Positions 25,708 to 34,612 of a stretch of DNA of 64,000 nucleotides are shown here, one piece after another. A program made the translations under genes and the position numbers. The notes beneath the pieces were generated by a model. It worked only from the letters and a program-made list of their open reading frames with translations, had not been told where the DNA came from and searched no databases. The stretch's first letter is position 1. Each line of letters starts with the position of its first letter. This stretch comes from Pseudomonadota bacterium (GTDB lineage Bacteria > Pseudomonadota > Gammaproteobacteria > Steroidobacterales > Steroidobacteraceae), in assembly GCA_037200975.1 (NCBI GenBank), contig JBBCGI010000001.1, positions 4,585,653 through 4,649,652 of the forward strand, given 5' to 3'.

Positions 25708-26121
25708 ATGCCCATCACCCACATGCAGCACTACATGGTGCTGTCGAAAGATCTCGAGAAGACCCGTGCCTTTTACTGCGATGTGCTGGGGCTGCGCACG
25801 GGGCCGCGGCCGCCGTTCAAGTTCGATGGGTTGTGGATATATGTCGGGGACGTCGCGGCCATCCACGTCGCGGGACGCACGAGTTACGACGACACCTCCC
25901 GCACGGCGCTCAATCCGGCGGATCCGGTCAAACACGGCAGCGGCAGCGTCGATCACATCGCCTTCGCGGCCACGAATTACGAGGAGCTCACGGCGAGCTT
26001 CGAGCGCCATGGCGTGAAGTACCGCGGCACCCAGGTGCCGGGCAGCGATCTGCGTCAGTTGTTCGTCTTCGATCCGGACGGCATCCAGATCGAGATCAAT
26101 ATCCGCTCACAGCCCGCCTAA
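25708..26121 (+). CDS. VOC-family (glyoxalase/extradiol dioxygenase-like) protein
   Basis: This 137-residue protein is a single vicinal oxygen chelate domain with two beta-alpha-beta3 repeats. Likely metal ligands are His in MQHYMVL near the start, His in VDHIAFA and Glu in IQIEINI at the end. FYCDVLGLRTGPRPP and FVFDPDGIQIEI are family features. Members are glyoxalases, isomerases or ring-cleavage dioxygenases, and the reaction here is unknown. The ATG at 25708 directly abuts the REP hairpin and has no ribosome-binding site; ATG 25723 is an alternative. The last 15 bases overlap the convergent hydrolase gene. Confidence 0.75.
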   Translation: MPITHMQHYMVLSKDLEKTRAFYCDVLGLRTGPRPPFKFDGLWIYVGDVAAIHVAGRTSYDDTSRTALNPADPVKHGSGSVDHIAFAATNYEELTASFERHGVKYRGTQVPGSDLRQLFVFDPDGIQIEINIRSQPA

Positions 26122-26832
26122 CAAGCGCGCCAATTCCGCGGCGCGCGATAAAAAGGGCGAGTGATCGGCATCGAGCGTGAACACCGGCGTGCAGGGCAGC
26201 GCCGCCTGCATGCGTCGCTGCGCGGCCAGCGAAATGGTTCGATCGGCAGTACATTCGACGTACACACGCGGTACGGCGCCAAAACGCGGCGCGGTCACTT
26301 TCACCGCGGCCGCGAGCGGCTTCAGGGGCTCCGGCGACAGGCGCGTCAACGCAGCGGCGCGATCACCCTCGCTGCACTGCCCGTAAAACGCCTCGGCAGC
26401 GATCCCCGTCCGCAGCGTGCAGGTCACGCCACGCGTGTCGGGCATCATGTTGGCCGGAATGAGCGAATCCGCATCCTCACGCGCCTCGGCCGCGACGCTG
26501 CGCCCGGCCGGCAGCAGATACGCCGCTAGATAGACGAGCCGCAACATGCGCTCCGGGATGGCCTCGGCAACCTGGCTGATGATGGCGCCGGCGCGGCTGT
26601 GCCCGACGAGCACGACGTTTTCACTCTGCGTGGCGACGAGTTCCACCACGAACTTCGTCCAGCTCGCCAGCGTCACCGTCGCCGGGTCCGATTTGTCAGC
26701 GCCCATCGCCGGCAGATCTGGCGCGACCACCTGGTGGCCCTGCGCCAGCAGCAGCGGCGCGAGCCGGTGCCAGCACCAGGCGCCATGCCAGCCGCCGTGA
26801 ATCAGGACAAAAGTGCGAGGGACTGAATTCAA
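26107..26832 (-). CDS. Alpha/beta hydrolase (MES/HNL-type esterase-like)
   Basis: This alpha/beta hydrolase of about 241 residues resembles salicylate methylesterase and hydroxynitrile-lyase relatives. It has the oxyanion-hole HGGWHGAWCWHRL near the N-terminus, the nucleophile elbow GHSRAGA, an Asp in the TADRT segment and the catalytic His in DADHSPF near the C-terminus. It probably cleaves a small ester or C-C bond, but the substrate is unknown. A TTG at 26832 (MNSVPRTFVLIHGG) gives the usual family start. A GTG at 26913 would add 27 residues with no recognised function. It is divergent from the NTF2-like protein. Confidence 0.75.
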   Translation of the reverse strand: MNSVPRTFVLIHGGWHGAWCWHRLAPLLLAQGHQVVAPDLPAMGADKSDPATVTLASWTKFVVELVATQSENVVLVGHSRAGAIISQVAEAIPERMLRLVYLAAYLLPAGRSVAAEAREDADSLIPANMMPDTRGVTCTLRTGIAAEAFYGQCSEGDRAAALTRLSPEPLKPLAAAVKVTAPRFGAVPRVYVECTADRTISLAAQRRMQAALPCTPVFTLDADHSPFLSRAAELARLLGGL

Positions 26833-26957
26833 CCGCGCGACATTACCGGCGCCCGCCCGCCGACTCAACCACGAGCGCCGCTCATTCGCTCGCGCGGGAA
26901 ATGTCACCCCCACCGTTCTGGACTACGATCGCGCATCACGCGAACCGGGAGTGCCCC

Positions 26958-27416
26958 ATGTCGTTACGCAAGTGTCTCGTCCTGATCGCCACCAGCATGC
27001 TCGCGCTGACCCTCGCCACCGCCGCGAACGCGGGCCTCAGCAAGAACCCGAAAGCCCGCAAGGCGGTCGCTTTCCTCGACATGGTCTTCAACCAGAAGAA
27101 GGTGAAAGAAGGCTTCGATACCTACGTCGGCGACAAATACATCCAGCACAACCCGATCGCCGCGGACGGCAAGGAAGCGGCCGTGACGGTGCTCAGCCAC
27201 GTGCTGCAGCAGATGCCCGGCTGGAGCTACGAGTTCAAACACACCTACGTCGACGGCGACATCGTCATCGTGCATTCGCTGGTGAAGTTGAAGGCCGAAG
27301 ATCGCGGCAACGCGGTGATCGACATCTTCCGCTTCGAGAAGGGCAAGGTGGTCGAGCACTGGGACGTGGTCCAGGCCATTCCCGAAAAATCCGCCAACAG
27401 CAATACGATGTTCTAA
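26958..27416 (+). CDS. Exported SnoaL/NTF2-like protein
   Basis: This 152-residue protein has a signal peptide (hydrophobic core 8-18, cleavage after ANA at about 24) followed by a SnoaL-like fold (VAFLDMVFNQKKVKEGFDTYV, YIQHNP, FRFEKGKVVEHWDVVQ). Exported family members are mostly uncharacterised, and aldol-condensation or binding roles have been proposed. The ATG at 26958 follows CGGGAG. Its TAA overlaps the TAG of the convergent hydrolase gene by two bases. Confidence 0.78.
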   Translation: MSLRKCLVLIATSMLALTLATAANAGLSKNPKARKAVAFLDMVFNQKKVKEGFDTYVGDKYIQHNPIAADGKEAAVTVLSHVLQQMPGWSYEFKHTYVDGDIVIVHSLVKLKAEDRGNAVIDIFRFEKGKVVEHWDVVQAIPEKSANSNTMF

Positions 27417-28132
27417 CGCGGCGCGACCGCCGCGAACCAGTCGTCGAGCGCCTGCGTTACGGTCTCGGGCCGTTCGAGCGTGCACATGTGCCCGCAGTCG
27501 GGCACGAGCGTCAGTTGCGCCCCGGCGATCCTGGCCGCCATTTCCTTGTGCCGGGCGGCCGGCGCCCAGCTGTCCTCGGCACCGCACAACACCAGCGTGG
27601 GGCAGCGGATCTGCTCCAGCAGTGCGCTCGCGTCGGGGCGCGCGAGCAACGCGTCGATCTGCGCGGCGAAGACATCGGCGCTGGAGCGGGCGAACATGGC
27701 GACGATGCCATCGAGCAACGCGCGCTCCACGAGGCGCGGTGGCCACACCATGCCCTGCACCCAGCGCGCGGCCATGGCGGCCATCCCCTGAGTTCGCGCC
27801 ACGCCTAACAACTCGAGCCGCCCGGCGGTTTCGCGCGCGCCTGGCTCGCCCGCGGCGAGCGGCTGTACGCCGGTGTCCATCAACGCGAGTGCCTGAATTC
27901 TCTGCGGCGCGCGCCGGAACATTTCGAGGGCGATCCGGCCGCCCATCGAATGGCCGGCGAGGGCGAACGAGCCTTCGACCTCGCCCAACACCTTGTCCGC
28001 CATCGTGCCCAAGGAATCGAGCCGGCCGTATTCGGCGACCTGTACATCCGCGCGCGCGCCGAGCACGCCGCGTGCATGCGCCCAGACGGTGGCGTCGCAC
28101 ACGAGCCCCGGTAACAGGACTAGCTTTGTCAT
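27413..28132 (-). CDS. Alpha/beta hydrolase
   Basis: This alpha/beta hydrolase of about 239 residues has the nucleophile elbow GHSMGG, the acid in GAEDSWAP and the catalytic His in DCGHMCTLERPE. The overall form resembles 3-oxoadipate enol-lactonase and MhpC-like hydrolases of aromatic pathways, although many other esterases share it. An ATG at 28132 gives an ATGA overlap with the stop of the preceding GST gene; an ATG two codons earlier (28138) is equally possible. It is the last gene of the coupled GST-GST-hydrolase operon. Confidence 0.8.
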   Translation of the reverse strand: MTKLVLLPGLVCDATVWAHARGVLGARADVQVAEYGRLDSLGTMADKVLGEVEGSFALAGHSMGGRIALEMFRRAPQRIQALALMDTGVQPLAAGEPGARETAGRLELLGVARTQGMAAMAARWVQGMVWPPRLVERALLDGIVAMFARSSADVFAAQIDALLARPDASALLEQIRCPTLVLCGAEDSWAPAARHKEMAARIAGAQLTLVPDCGHMCTLERPETVTQALDDWFAAVAPR

Positions 28133-28911
28133 CCCCATCGTGACGGTTCGACCCCGGGCACGAAGTGATGTTCGGGACGGCCGGAGCGGCTGGTGGAAAG
28201 CGCGGCGTGCACCGCCGGCCGGTCCGAGATGCGCGCGATGTAGTCGAGGATGCGCGGCGTGGCGTCTCGGTTCACGACCTCCGGCGCGAGATCCCCGATG
28301 ACCCGCAGCATCGCGAAGGCGTCGATATCGGCGATGGAGTAGTCAGGACCTGAGAGCCACGATCCGTTTGCCAGAGTCGCTTCCACGCGTGCCACGGGAA
28401 ACTTCAGGCGTTCGCGCGCGCTGGCGAGGATCTGCGGCGTACAGGAGCCGGACAGCAACGCGCTCCAGGCCAGCCGGCGCTCGACCGGCTCGATCGCGGC
28501 GACGACAGGTTCGACCATGGCGCGATTCGCAATCAAACGCGGCGCCAGGTACTTGGCACTCCCGAGCAATGGCACGAGCGAGCCAAGATGCGCGCCGAGA
28601 AACTGACCGGAGGCGCGCGCGCGGTACTGATCGTAGGCCGCCCGCGGCAGCAATGAGATGCCCGGCAAGGATTCGGCGATGTACTCGAGCATGAAATACG
28701 AACTCGAGATCAGCTCGCCGTCGTGCGACAGCAGCGGCCCTTCACGCTCGAGATGCAGCCGCGCTTCGATGTCGGCAGGGAATCCCGGCGAAAACTGTTC
28801 GAGCGCCTCCGCATCGAACCAGCGCAGCTCGAATTCCGCCTGCTTCTCATGCAACGCGATCAGCGGCTTCAAGAAAAACGTGTTGGGTTCCGAGGTGTAG
28901 AGCTCAAGCAT
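28129..28911 (-). CDS. Glutathione S-transferase, divergent partner
   Basis: This 260-residue GST-fold protein has an N-terminal thioredoxin-like half (MLELYTSEPNTFFLKPLIAL, SSYFMLEYI) and a helical C-terminal half (LSGPDYSIADIDAF). The usual NPxGxVP cis-proline segment is replaced by a diverged sequence, so glutathione binding may be altered. Its ATG lies inside the last codons of the LigF-like GST gene (8-bp overlap), so the two are made in a coupled way. This recalls heterodimeric beta-etherases, in which one GST subunit is diverged. The pairing is an inference. Confidence 0.75.
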   Translation of the reverse strand: MLELYTSEPNTFFLKPLIALHEKQAEFELRWFDAEALEQFSPGFPADIEARLHLEREGPLLSHDGELISSSYFMLEYIAESLPGISLLPRAAYDQYRARASGQFLGAHLGSLVPLLGSAKYLAPRLIANRAMVEPVVAAIEPVERRLAWSALLSGSCTPQILASARERLKFPVARVEATLANGSWLSGPDYSIADIDAFAMLRVIGDLAPEVVNRDATPRILDYIARISDRPAVHAALSTSRSGRPEHHFVPGVEPSRWG

Positions 28912-29665
28912 GGGTGCGCTCCAGGAACTTCACGCGTTGCGCCATGCTCGTGCGCCCCATCGCCCAGATCTCCTTGGTTGCCGGCCGCTCGTAGATGCGG
29001 CGCAGCCATTCCATGATGCGCGGCGTCTGCGCGTCGTTGCACCGGTCGGGAATCGACAGCGGCAATGCGTAACCCAGGTTGAAGCCGTTGATGTCGCCCA
29101 GCGAGAACGTCGGCCCGGCTATCCACTCGTGGCGGGCCAGGTGCTCCTCCAGAATCCCGGTGCAATACCGCACGCGCCGCCGCGATTCGTCCAGCTCCTC
29201 CGCAGCGAACTCGTTGAACACCGCCTTGCGCCATGCGATGCGGCGTGACTCGAGCGGAATGCGCGCGATCGCAGCTTCGAGTTCCTCGCGCGGCCGTTGG
29301 CGGGCGGCCGGCCCGACAAATACGCTCCAGCCGATCATGCTCAACGACGGCGCGAAGTAGCTGTCGAAGAAGCGCATCCACCAGCGCATGCGCCATCGCT
29401 CGCGCGGCTCCACGGGTTTGAGCGGCGGCCCGGCGAATTCGTCGTCGACGTATTCCATCATCGGCGTGGATTCGGTGAGCACGCGCGAGCCATGCACCAG
29501 CGCGGGAATGGTGCCGTCAGGATTTACCGCGAGATATCCGGGCTGGTGCTGATCGAACTTGAGCAGATCGAGATAGTGACTCTCGAACTTCACGCCCTTC
29601 TCGGCGAGGGCCAGCATCGGCTTGCCGGAGTTGGCGTTGGGTTCCCAGTGGTAGAGCCGCAGCAT
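28904..29665 (-). CDS. Glutathione S-transferase, LigF/beta-etherase-like
   Basis: This 253-residue GST resembles the LigF-class beta-etherases, which use glutathione to cleave lignin beta-aryl ethers. Matching features are MLRLYHWEPNANSGKPMLAL at the start, KFDQHQPGYLAVNPDGTIPAL, VLTESTPMMEYVDDEF, the RWWMRFFDSYFAPSLSMIGW helix and the FSLGDINGFNLG segment. The ATG at 29665 is favoured by GGGGGGAT four bases upstream. It starts 29 bp after apt on the same strand. LigF-like similarity is recalled, not searched, and other GSTs acting on aromatics are possible. Confidence 0.78.
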   Translation of the reverse strand: MLRLYHWEPNANSGKPMLALAEKGVKFESHYLDLLKFDQHQPGYLAVNPDGTIPALVHGSRVLTESTPMMEYVDDEFAGPPLKPVEPRERWRMRWWMRFFDSYFAPSLSMIGWSVFVGPAARQRPREELEAAIARIPLESRRIAWRKAVFNEFAAEELDESRRRVRYCTGILEEHLARHEWIAGPTFSLGDINGFNLGYALPLSIPDRCNDAQTPRIMEWLRRIYERPATKEIWAMGRTSMAQRVKFLERTHA

Positions 29666-29694
29666 CGTCATCCCCCCGACCATCGCAATGATGC

Positions 29695-30258
29695 TCAGAA
29701 CGTCAGCAGTGAATGCACCTCGATGCCGGCGCCGCGCAAACGCGCCGCGCCGCCCAGATCCGGCAGATCGATGACGAAACTCGCCGCGACCATCTGCGCG
29801 CCCGCCGACTTGAGCAACTGTGCCGCTGCCGTGGCCGTGCCGCCGGTCGCGATCAGGTCGTCGAGCAGCAAGACCCGCTCGCCGCTGTCGATCGCATCCT
29901 TGTGCATTTCCATCTCGTCGACGCCGTACTCGAGCGAGTAGGCGACGCGAACCGTTTCGTGCGGCAACTTGCCGCGCTTGCGGATCGGGATGAATCCTGC
30001 CTTGAGGCCGAGGGCCACGGCTCCACCCAGAATGAAACCGCGTGCCTCGATGCCGGCAACCTTGTCGATCGACTGGCCGCGCCACGGCGCGATCAGCGCT
30101 TCGATGGTCATTTCAAAGGCGCGGCGGTCGCGCAGCAGCGTCGTGATGTCACGAAACTGGATGCCCGGTTTGGGGTAATCCGCGATGCTGCGGATCGACT
30201 GTCGGAGAAATGCGCGATCGACTTCATTCACGGCGGCCGAGTGTAGGGATTTGTGCAA
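29695..30258 (-). CDS. apt: Adenine phosphoribosyltransferase
   Basis: This 187-residue purine salvage enzyme makes AMP from adenine and PRPP. The PRPP-binding motif [17 protein letters not shown] and the N-terminal [12 protein letters not shown] segment are diagnostic, with [14 protein letters not shown] and [11 protein letters not shown] between them. The start is ATG 30258 or possibly GTG 30231, nine codons on. The 5' end overlaps by a few bases the upstream region of the divergent transpeptidase gene. It may be the promoter-proximal gene for the GST pair. Confidence 0.92.
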   Translation of the reverse strand: MHKSLHSAAVNEVDRAFLRQSIRSIADYPKPGIQFRDITTLLRDRRAFEMTIEALIAPWRGQSIDKVAGIEARGFILGGAVALGLKAGFIPIRKRGKLPHETVRVAYSLEYGVDEMEMHKDAIDSGERVLLLDDLIATGGTATAAAQLLKSAGAQMVAASFVIDLPDLGGAARLRGAGIEVHSLLTF

Positions 30259-30291
30259 GACTGTGTCCAGAAATCGGTTGGAAAGGTGTGT

Positions 30292-31323
30292 ATGAGGCTC
30301 TTGATTCTGGCGTTGTTAGCCGGCGGCGCGGCCACGGCGAACGCCACGCAGTATCCGCTGGTGGATACGCAGGCGCTGATGTTCGGCGATACCGAAACGA
30401 TCACGGCATTTGGCGAGGACACGTTACCCGACCTCGCGCGCCGCTACAGCCTGGGCTACGAGGAAATCCTGCGGGCCAATCCCGGCGTCGATACCTGGCT
30501 GCCCGGCGAGGGCACCACCATCGTGATCCCGGGTCAGCGGCTGCTGCCGTCGAGCGCGCGCGAAGGCATCGTCGTCAATCTACCCGAGCATCGGCTCTAC
30601 TATTATCCGAAGGTGAAGCAGGGCGAGACTCCCTACGTCATCACGTATCCGGTGAGCATCGGCAAGATGGATTGGTCCACGCCGCTCGGCAAGACACGCG
30701 TGGTGGACAAGCGCAAGAACCCGACCTGGAGTCCGCCGGAATCGGTCCGCAAGGAACACGAGGAGCGCGGCGATCCGTTGCCCGCCATCGTGAAGGCGGG
30801 TCCCGACAATCCATTGGGTGCGTATGCGATGCGCCTCGACATTCATCCGGGCGCCTATCTCATTCATGGGACCAACAACCCGATCGCGGTGGGCATGGCG
30901 ATCACGCATGGCTGTATCCGCATGTACCCGGAAGACATCGAAAAGCTGTTTCCGGTCGTGCCTGTCAGCACGCCGGTGTGGCTGGTGAACGAGCCCGTGA
31001 AGGTCGCTCGCGTGGATGGCCGGGTGTGGCTCGAAGTGCATCCGCCCGTCGATGCCGAAGGACAACGCGCCGAGGTCGACATCGAACGGTTCTATGCGCT
31101 GGCCAATGCGGCGTTGGGCGAACAGCCCGCCGCGATCCACTGGGAACTGGTGATGGATACGCTCAAGGAGGCGTCCGGTCTGCCGCAGATGATCGGCATT
31201 GAAGTGGATCCGAACGATCTGCCGCCAGCGCCAGCACCGCCAGCGCCGGAAGCTGCGCCCGCCGAACCAACGGCTGAGCCGGCGCCCGCAGTCGAGCCGC
31301 CCGCCGCGCCAGCCACCGGCTGA
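30292..31323 (+). CDS. L,D-transpeptidase (YkuD) with LysM-like domain
   Basis: This 343-residue periplasmic protein cross-links peptidoglycan or attaches outer-membrane protein to it. It has a signal peptide ([18 protein letters not shown]), then a LysM-like segment ([21 protein letters not shown]). The YkuD catalytic domain follows, with His in LIHGTNN and the Cys in [12 protein letters not shown] Pro/Ala-rich tail occupies the last 35 residues. The ATG at 30292 opens the signal peptide. It is divergent from apt and convergent with the large membrane fusion protein, whose stop is 3 bp away. Confidence 0.87.
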   Translation: MRLLILALLAGGAATANATQYPLVDTQALMFGDTETITAFGEDTLPDLARRYSLGYEEILRANPGVDTWLPGEGTTIVIPGQRLLPSSAREGIVVNLPEHRLYYYPKVKQGETPYVITYPVSIGKMDWSTPLGKTRVVDKRKNPTWSPPESVRKEHEERGDPLPAIVKAGPDNPLGAYAMRLDIHPGAYLIHGTNNPIAVGMAITHGCIRMYPEDIEKLFPVVPVSTPVWLVNEPVKVARVDGRVWLEVHPPVDAEGQRAEVDIERFYALANAALGEQPAAIHWELVMDTLKEASGLPQMIGIEVDPNDLPPAPAPPAPEAAPAEPTAEPAPAVEPPAAPATG

Positions 31324-31326
31324 TTC

Positions 31327-34300
31327 TTACTGCGTGGCCGCCGCGACTTCGGCGCGCACTTCGATCACGCGCGCGAGGTCGACGCCCGGCATCTTCTCGG
31401 CGTCGTCGAGCACCTGGTTCAATGCGCGTGAATCCTGGCGCAACGACTCGGCGGTGTTGACGCCGGATCGCACCATGCCGGCGGCGAGCCGCGCATAGTT
31501 GGAAACCGATTCGACCACCACGCCCGTTCGCTTGGCAGCGAAGCCGGCGCGCGTGCGCAATCCGTACAACGCCAACGTGGGCGTCATGGTCACCACCCGA
31601 TCGATCAAGGTGATCGTTTCATCACCCAGGCGCTGCTGCTGCTCCGGATTGCTGACACGCGTGCGCCAGTTGGCGCGCAATTCCACCGCCTCGGCATACC
31701 AGGGATCTGTCCACGGGATTTCCGCCAGCAGCCGGTCGGTGCGCGCCACTTCGCGCCAGTCGCTTTTCGCGGCCAAGCGCGCGGCTGCCAATACATGGGT
31801 GTCCGGCGCGGTGAGGCGTGCCGCGATCTCATTGACTTCGGCGGGCGCGGAATCGCGCGCCAGCGCGCCCATCGAAGCGCTCAGGTATTCCGCGCGCAGG
31901 GAGGTGTCGTGCGGATATTCGTCGACCGCAAGCTTGACGAGTTCCTGCGCGCGCTGCGTCTGGCGCCGCATCCGGTAGTAGTACATGCGCGCGTATTCGC
32001 CCTCGGCCGTGCCGCCGAGAATCTGCGACATGCGGCCGACGCGATCCGAAAGGCTCGGGTCGAGCAGCGTGAACACGGCGTTGCGACGCGCCAGGTACTG
32101 GAACGAAAGCTGCTCGCGCAACGGCGAGGAATACAGGAAGGAATCCGCACGCTGCAGCGGATCGAAAGGCGCGAGGATGCGGCCACTCGTATCGCCGTTC
32201 ATGCCGAGCCCCTTCTCGTAGACGCTGGAGGTCGCGATGCGATTGTCGTCGTCGGTGATCAGCGGTGCGCCCGCGGCCAGACGGCGCGCGCCCTCGGCAT
32301 CCAGGACCAGAGCCGCGACGAGGTCTTCGGTGACATTGATGCCGAAGCGGCTGTAGTGCAGCGGTGCGGCGCGCAGTGGATCGCCGGTCTTTGCCAGTTG
32401 AGTTTCGAGATCGAGCGGCCGGTCGCTGGCGAGGAACACGATCGTGTTCGGGTCGGGGCGGTACGCGCGGACCTCGCCGTACACGCTCAGCAACGTCGCG
32501 GTCAGTGAACGCAACACGGCCTCGTCCATGAAGATCACGTTCATCCACTGCACGAAGACGCCATCGGGCGTCAGGTGATCGTGCGCGAGTTGCATGAATT
32601 CGCGCGTGTACAAGTGAGAAGCGCCGGCCGTCCACGGGTGCGAAGGTTGCGAGACGATGGCATCGTAGCGGTGATCGGTCAGGCGCAGGGCGCCGCGTGC
32701 ATCGTTGAGAATGATGTTGACGCGCGGGTCGGTGAGCGGATCGCGCTTGCGCAGCGGCCCCGCGATGCGATTCGCCGCGATCACCTCGGGTTCGAGTTCG
32801 ATAACGTCTATCTTCTGTACGCTGGGCGGAACGCCTTCGATCACGACGCCGCCACCGAAACCGACGATGAGCATGTCCTTGGTGCGCGGCCGCGCAATCA
32901 CCGCCAACGGTGACAACCAGTATTCGCCGCTGAAGCGCGGTAGCGAGCCGGGGCTGTCCATCAACGCTTCCGGCAGGCCGTTGGTGCGCAACGCCAGTCC
33001 GCCGTCCTGTGCCAGCAACACGACACTGGCGCTGCGGCCGACGTCGTACGAGAGCACGCGGCCTTTTGTGCCGACGTTGAGCGGTGAGGTCACGAGCAGC
33101 TTGAGCGGGGCCTGCGGCGTGAAGAACCAGCACGCGGCGAGCACGGCGACGGAGACGGCACCGATCGCGATCCGGTTGAGCGGCACCAGCGCCCACAAGG
33201 CGATCACGCCCAGCGCGGCGCTCGCGAATACCGCGACCTGGACCGCGCCCTCGTAACGCAGCGCCGGAATCAACACGAAGCCGGCCGCCAGCGACCCGGC
33301 GATGGCGCCGATCGTGTTCCAGGCGTACACGCGGGCGCTCGCCGCCGCGGCGTCGTCGGCATCGCTCGCCAGCACGCGTACCGCGAGTGGATAGGTCATG
33401 CCGATGGCCAGCGTCATCGGCAGCAGCAGCAACCCCGCGAACAGCGCGTTCATCGGCAGGTGGATGAAACCGAACGTCTGCACGTTGTTCATGAGCCCCG
33501 CCTGCTGGGGCAGCAGGGTCTCGAGACGTAGATAGGCGATGGAGGCCGCGATCGCGACGACGATCAGGGAAATCGCGAGCCCCGTGGCGGCCCGCTGCCG
33601 ATCGCGAGCCAGCGCCGCGCCGAGTCCGCCGCCGAGTGCGATGCCCGTGAGGAAACTCGCCACCATCACGCCGAAGGCATAGATGCTGCTGCCGACGACG
33701 TGCGACAACATGCGCGTCCAGAGCACCTCCTGGAAGAACGCGACCGCACCCGCGAGCAACATCAGGGGCAGGACCCAGGCGGGGCTGGGAAGCCTATTAA
33801 AGGAGTGAACACGCAGGCGCGACGGCGGGGCGGTCGCGCGTGGCGTCGCCGCGGGCACGACCCCCGCGCCCGGAGCATCGTCGTAACCCTTGGGCGCGGG
33901 CGGCGGCGCAACGCGCCGGCCGAGTGCGGCCGCGAGCAGAAAGACGATGCCGTTGAGGCCTGCCGCAAACCAGATGGTGTGCCTCAGACCGAGCTCCGGC
34001 AGCAGGGCGAACGCGGTGATCAAGGCGCCGATGACGGCGCCCGTGGTGTTCATGGCGTAGAGCAGGCCGATGCGCCGGCCGATGTGCCGTTCTTCGGCGA
34101 CCGCATAACGGGCGAGCAGCGGCAGAGTGGCGCCCATCAGCGTGGTAGGCAGCGCCAGCGCGACGAATGCACTGATCAGATAGAAGAAAGTCGTCGCCGC
34201 GCGATCGCTCGAGGGTGGCAGCGGTTGCCCGCCAAACAGCGACTGCAACGCGATGTTCGCCAGCCACAGCAGGAACGGCACCGCGAAGATTGCGCCCAGC

Positions 34301-34581
34301 GCAATGCCGAGTTCGAGCAGTGCGTAAGTGAGCACCGGCCGGGTGATGCGCGGAAGAAATCTCTCAGCCAGCAGCGCGCCAAGCGCCAGGCCTCCCATGT
34401 AAGCGGCCAACACGGTGGCCACCGCGAGCTCCGAGGTGCCGAACACGATGGCGAACTGGCGCGTCCACGCGGTTTGATAGACCAGCGCCGCGATGCCGCT
34501 CACCGCGAAACACGCGCACAGCAGAGTGAGGGTGGCGCGCGAAGCGGTGTTCTGATTGACAGGGTCGGGTCTTGGCGACAT
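31327..34581 (-). CDS. MFS-like membrane domain fused to spermidine-synthase-like domain and helical repeats
   Basis: This protein of about 1084 residues has three parts. A multi-helix membrane domain of about 480 residues resembles the fused MFS/spermidine synthase family. A Rossmann methyltransferase-like domain follows, with VGFGGGVVIEGV, IDVIELEPEVI and NDARGALRLTDHRYDAIVSQPSHPW. The last 300 residues are helical and TPR-like. Members are sometimes annotated as spermidine synthase, but transport or an exported polyamine-like reaction has not been shown. The ATG at 34581 (MSPRPDP) is chosen because the frame upstream overlaps the divergent SAM hydrolase gene; ATG 34614 remains possible. 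Confidence 0.75.
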   Translation of the reverse strand: MSPRPDPVNQNTASRATLTLLCACFAVSGIAALVYQTAWTRQFAIVFGTSELAVATVLAAYMGGLALGALLAERFLPRITRPVLTYALLELGIALGAIFAVPFLLWLANIALQSLFGGQPLPPSSDRAATTFFYLISAFVALALPTTLMGATLPLLARYAVAEERHIGRRIGLLYAMNTTGAVIGALITAFALLPELGLRHTIWFAAGLNGIVFLLAAALGRRVAPPPAPKGYDDAPGAGVVPAATPRATAPPSRLRVHSFNRLPSPAWVLPLMLLAGAVAFFQEVLWTRMLSHVVGSSIYAFGVMVASFLTGIALGGGLGAALARDRQRAATGLAISLIVVAIAASIAYLRLETLLPQQAGLMNNVQTFGFIHLPMNALFAGLLLLPMTLAIGMTYPLAVRVLASDADDAAAASARVYAWNTIGAIAGSLAAGFVLIPALRYEGAVQVAVFASAALGVIALWALVPLNRIAIGAVSVAVLAACWFFTPQAPLKLLVTSPLNVGTKGRVLSYDVGRSASVVLLAQDGGLALRTNGLPEALMDSPGSLPRFSGEYWLSPLAVIARPRTKDMLIVGFGGGVVIEGVPPSVQKIDVIELEPEVIAANRIAGPLRKRDPLTDPRVNIILNDARGALRLTDHRYDAIVSQPSHPWTAGASHLYTREFMQLAHDHLTPDGVFVQWMNVIFMDEAVLRSLTATLLSVYGEVRAYRPDPNTIVFLASDRPLDLETQLAKTGDPLRAAPLHYSRFGINVTEDLVAALVLDAEGARRLAAGAPLITDDDNRIATSSVYEKGLGMNGDTSGRILAPFDPLQRADSFLYSSPLREQLSFQYLARRNAVFTLLDPSLSDRVGRMSQILGGTAEGEYARMYYYRMRRQTQRAQELVKLAVDEYPHDTSLRAEYLSASMGALARDSAPAEVNEIAARLTAPDTHVLAAARLAAKSDWREVARTDRLLAEIPWTDPWYAEAVELRANWRTRVSNPEQQQRLGDETITLIDRVVTMTPTLALYGLRTRAGFAAKRTGVVVESVSNYARLAAGMVRSGVNTAESLRQDSRALNQVLDDAEKMPGVDLARVIEVRAEVAAATQ

Positions 34582-34612
34582 GGTCGCGCAGTGTACGGAT
34601 AGAGGGGTTTTC

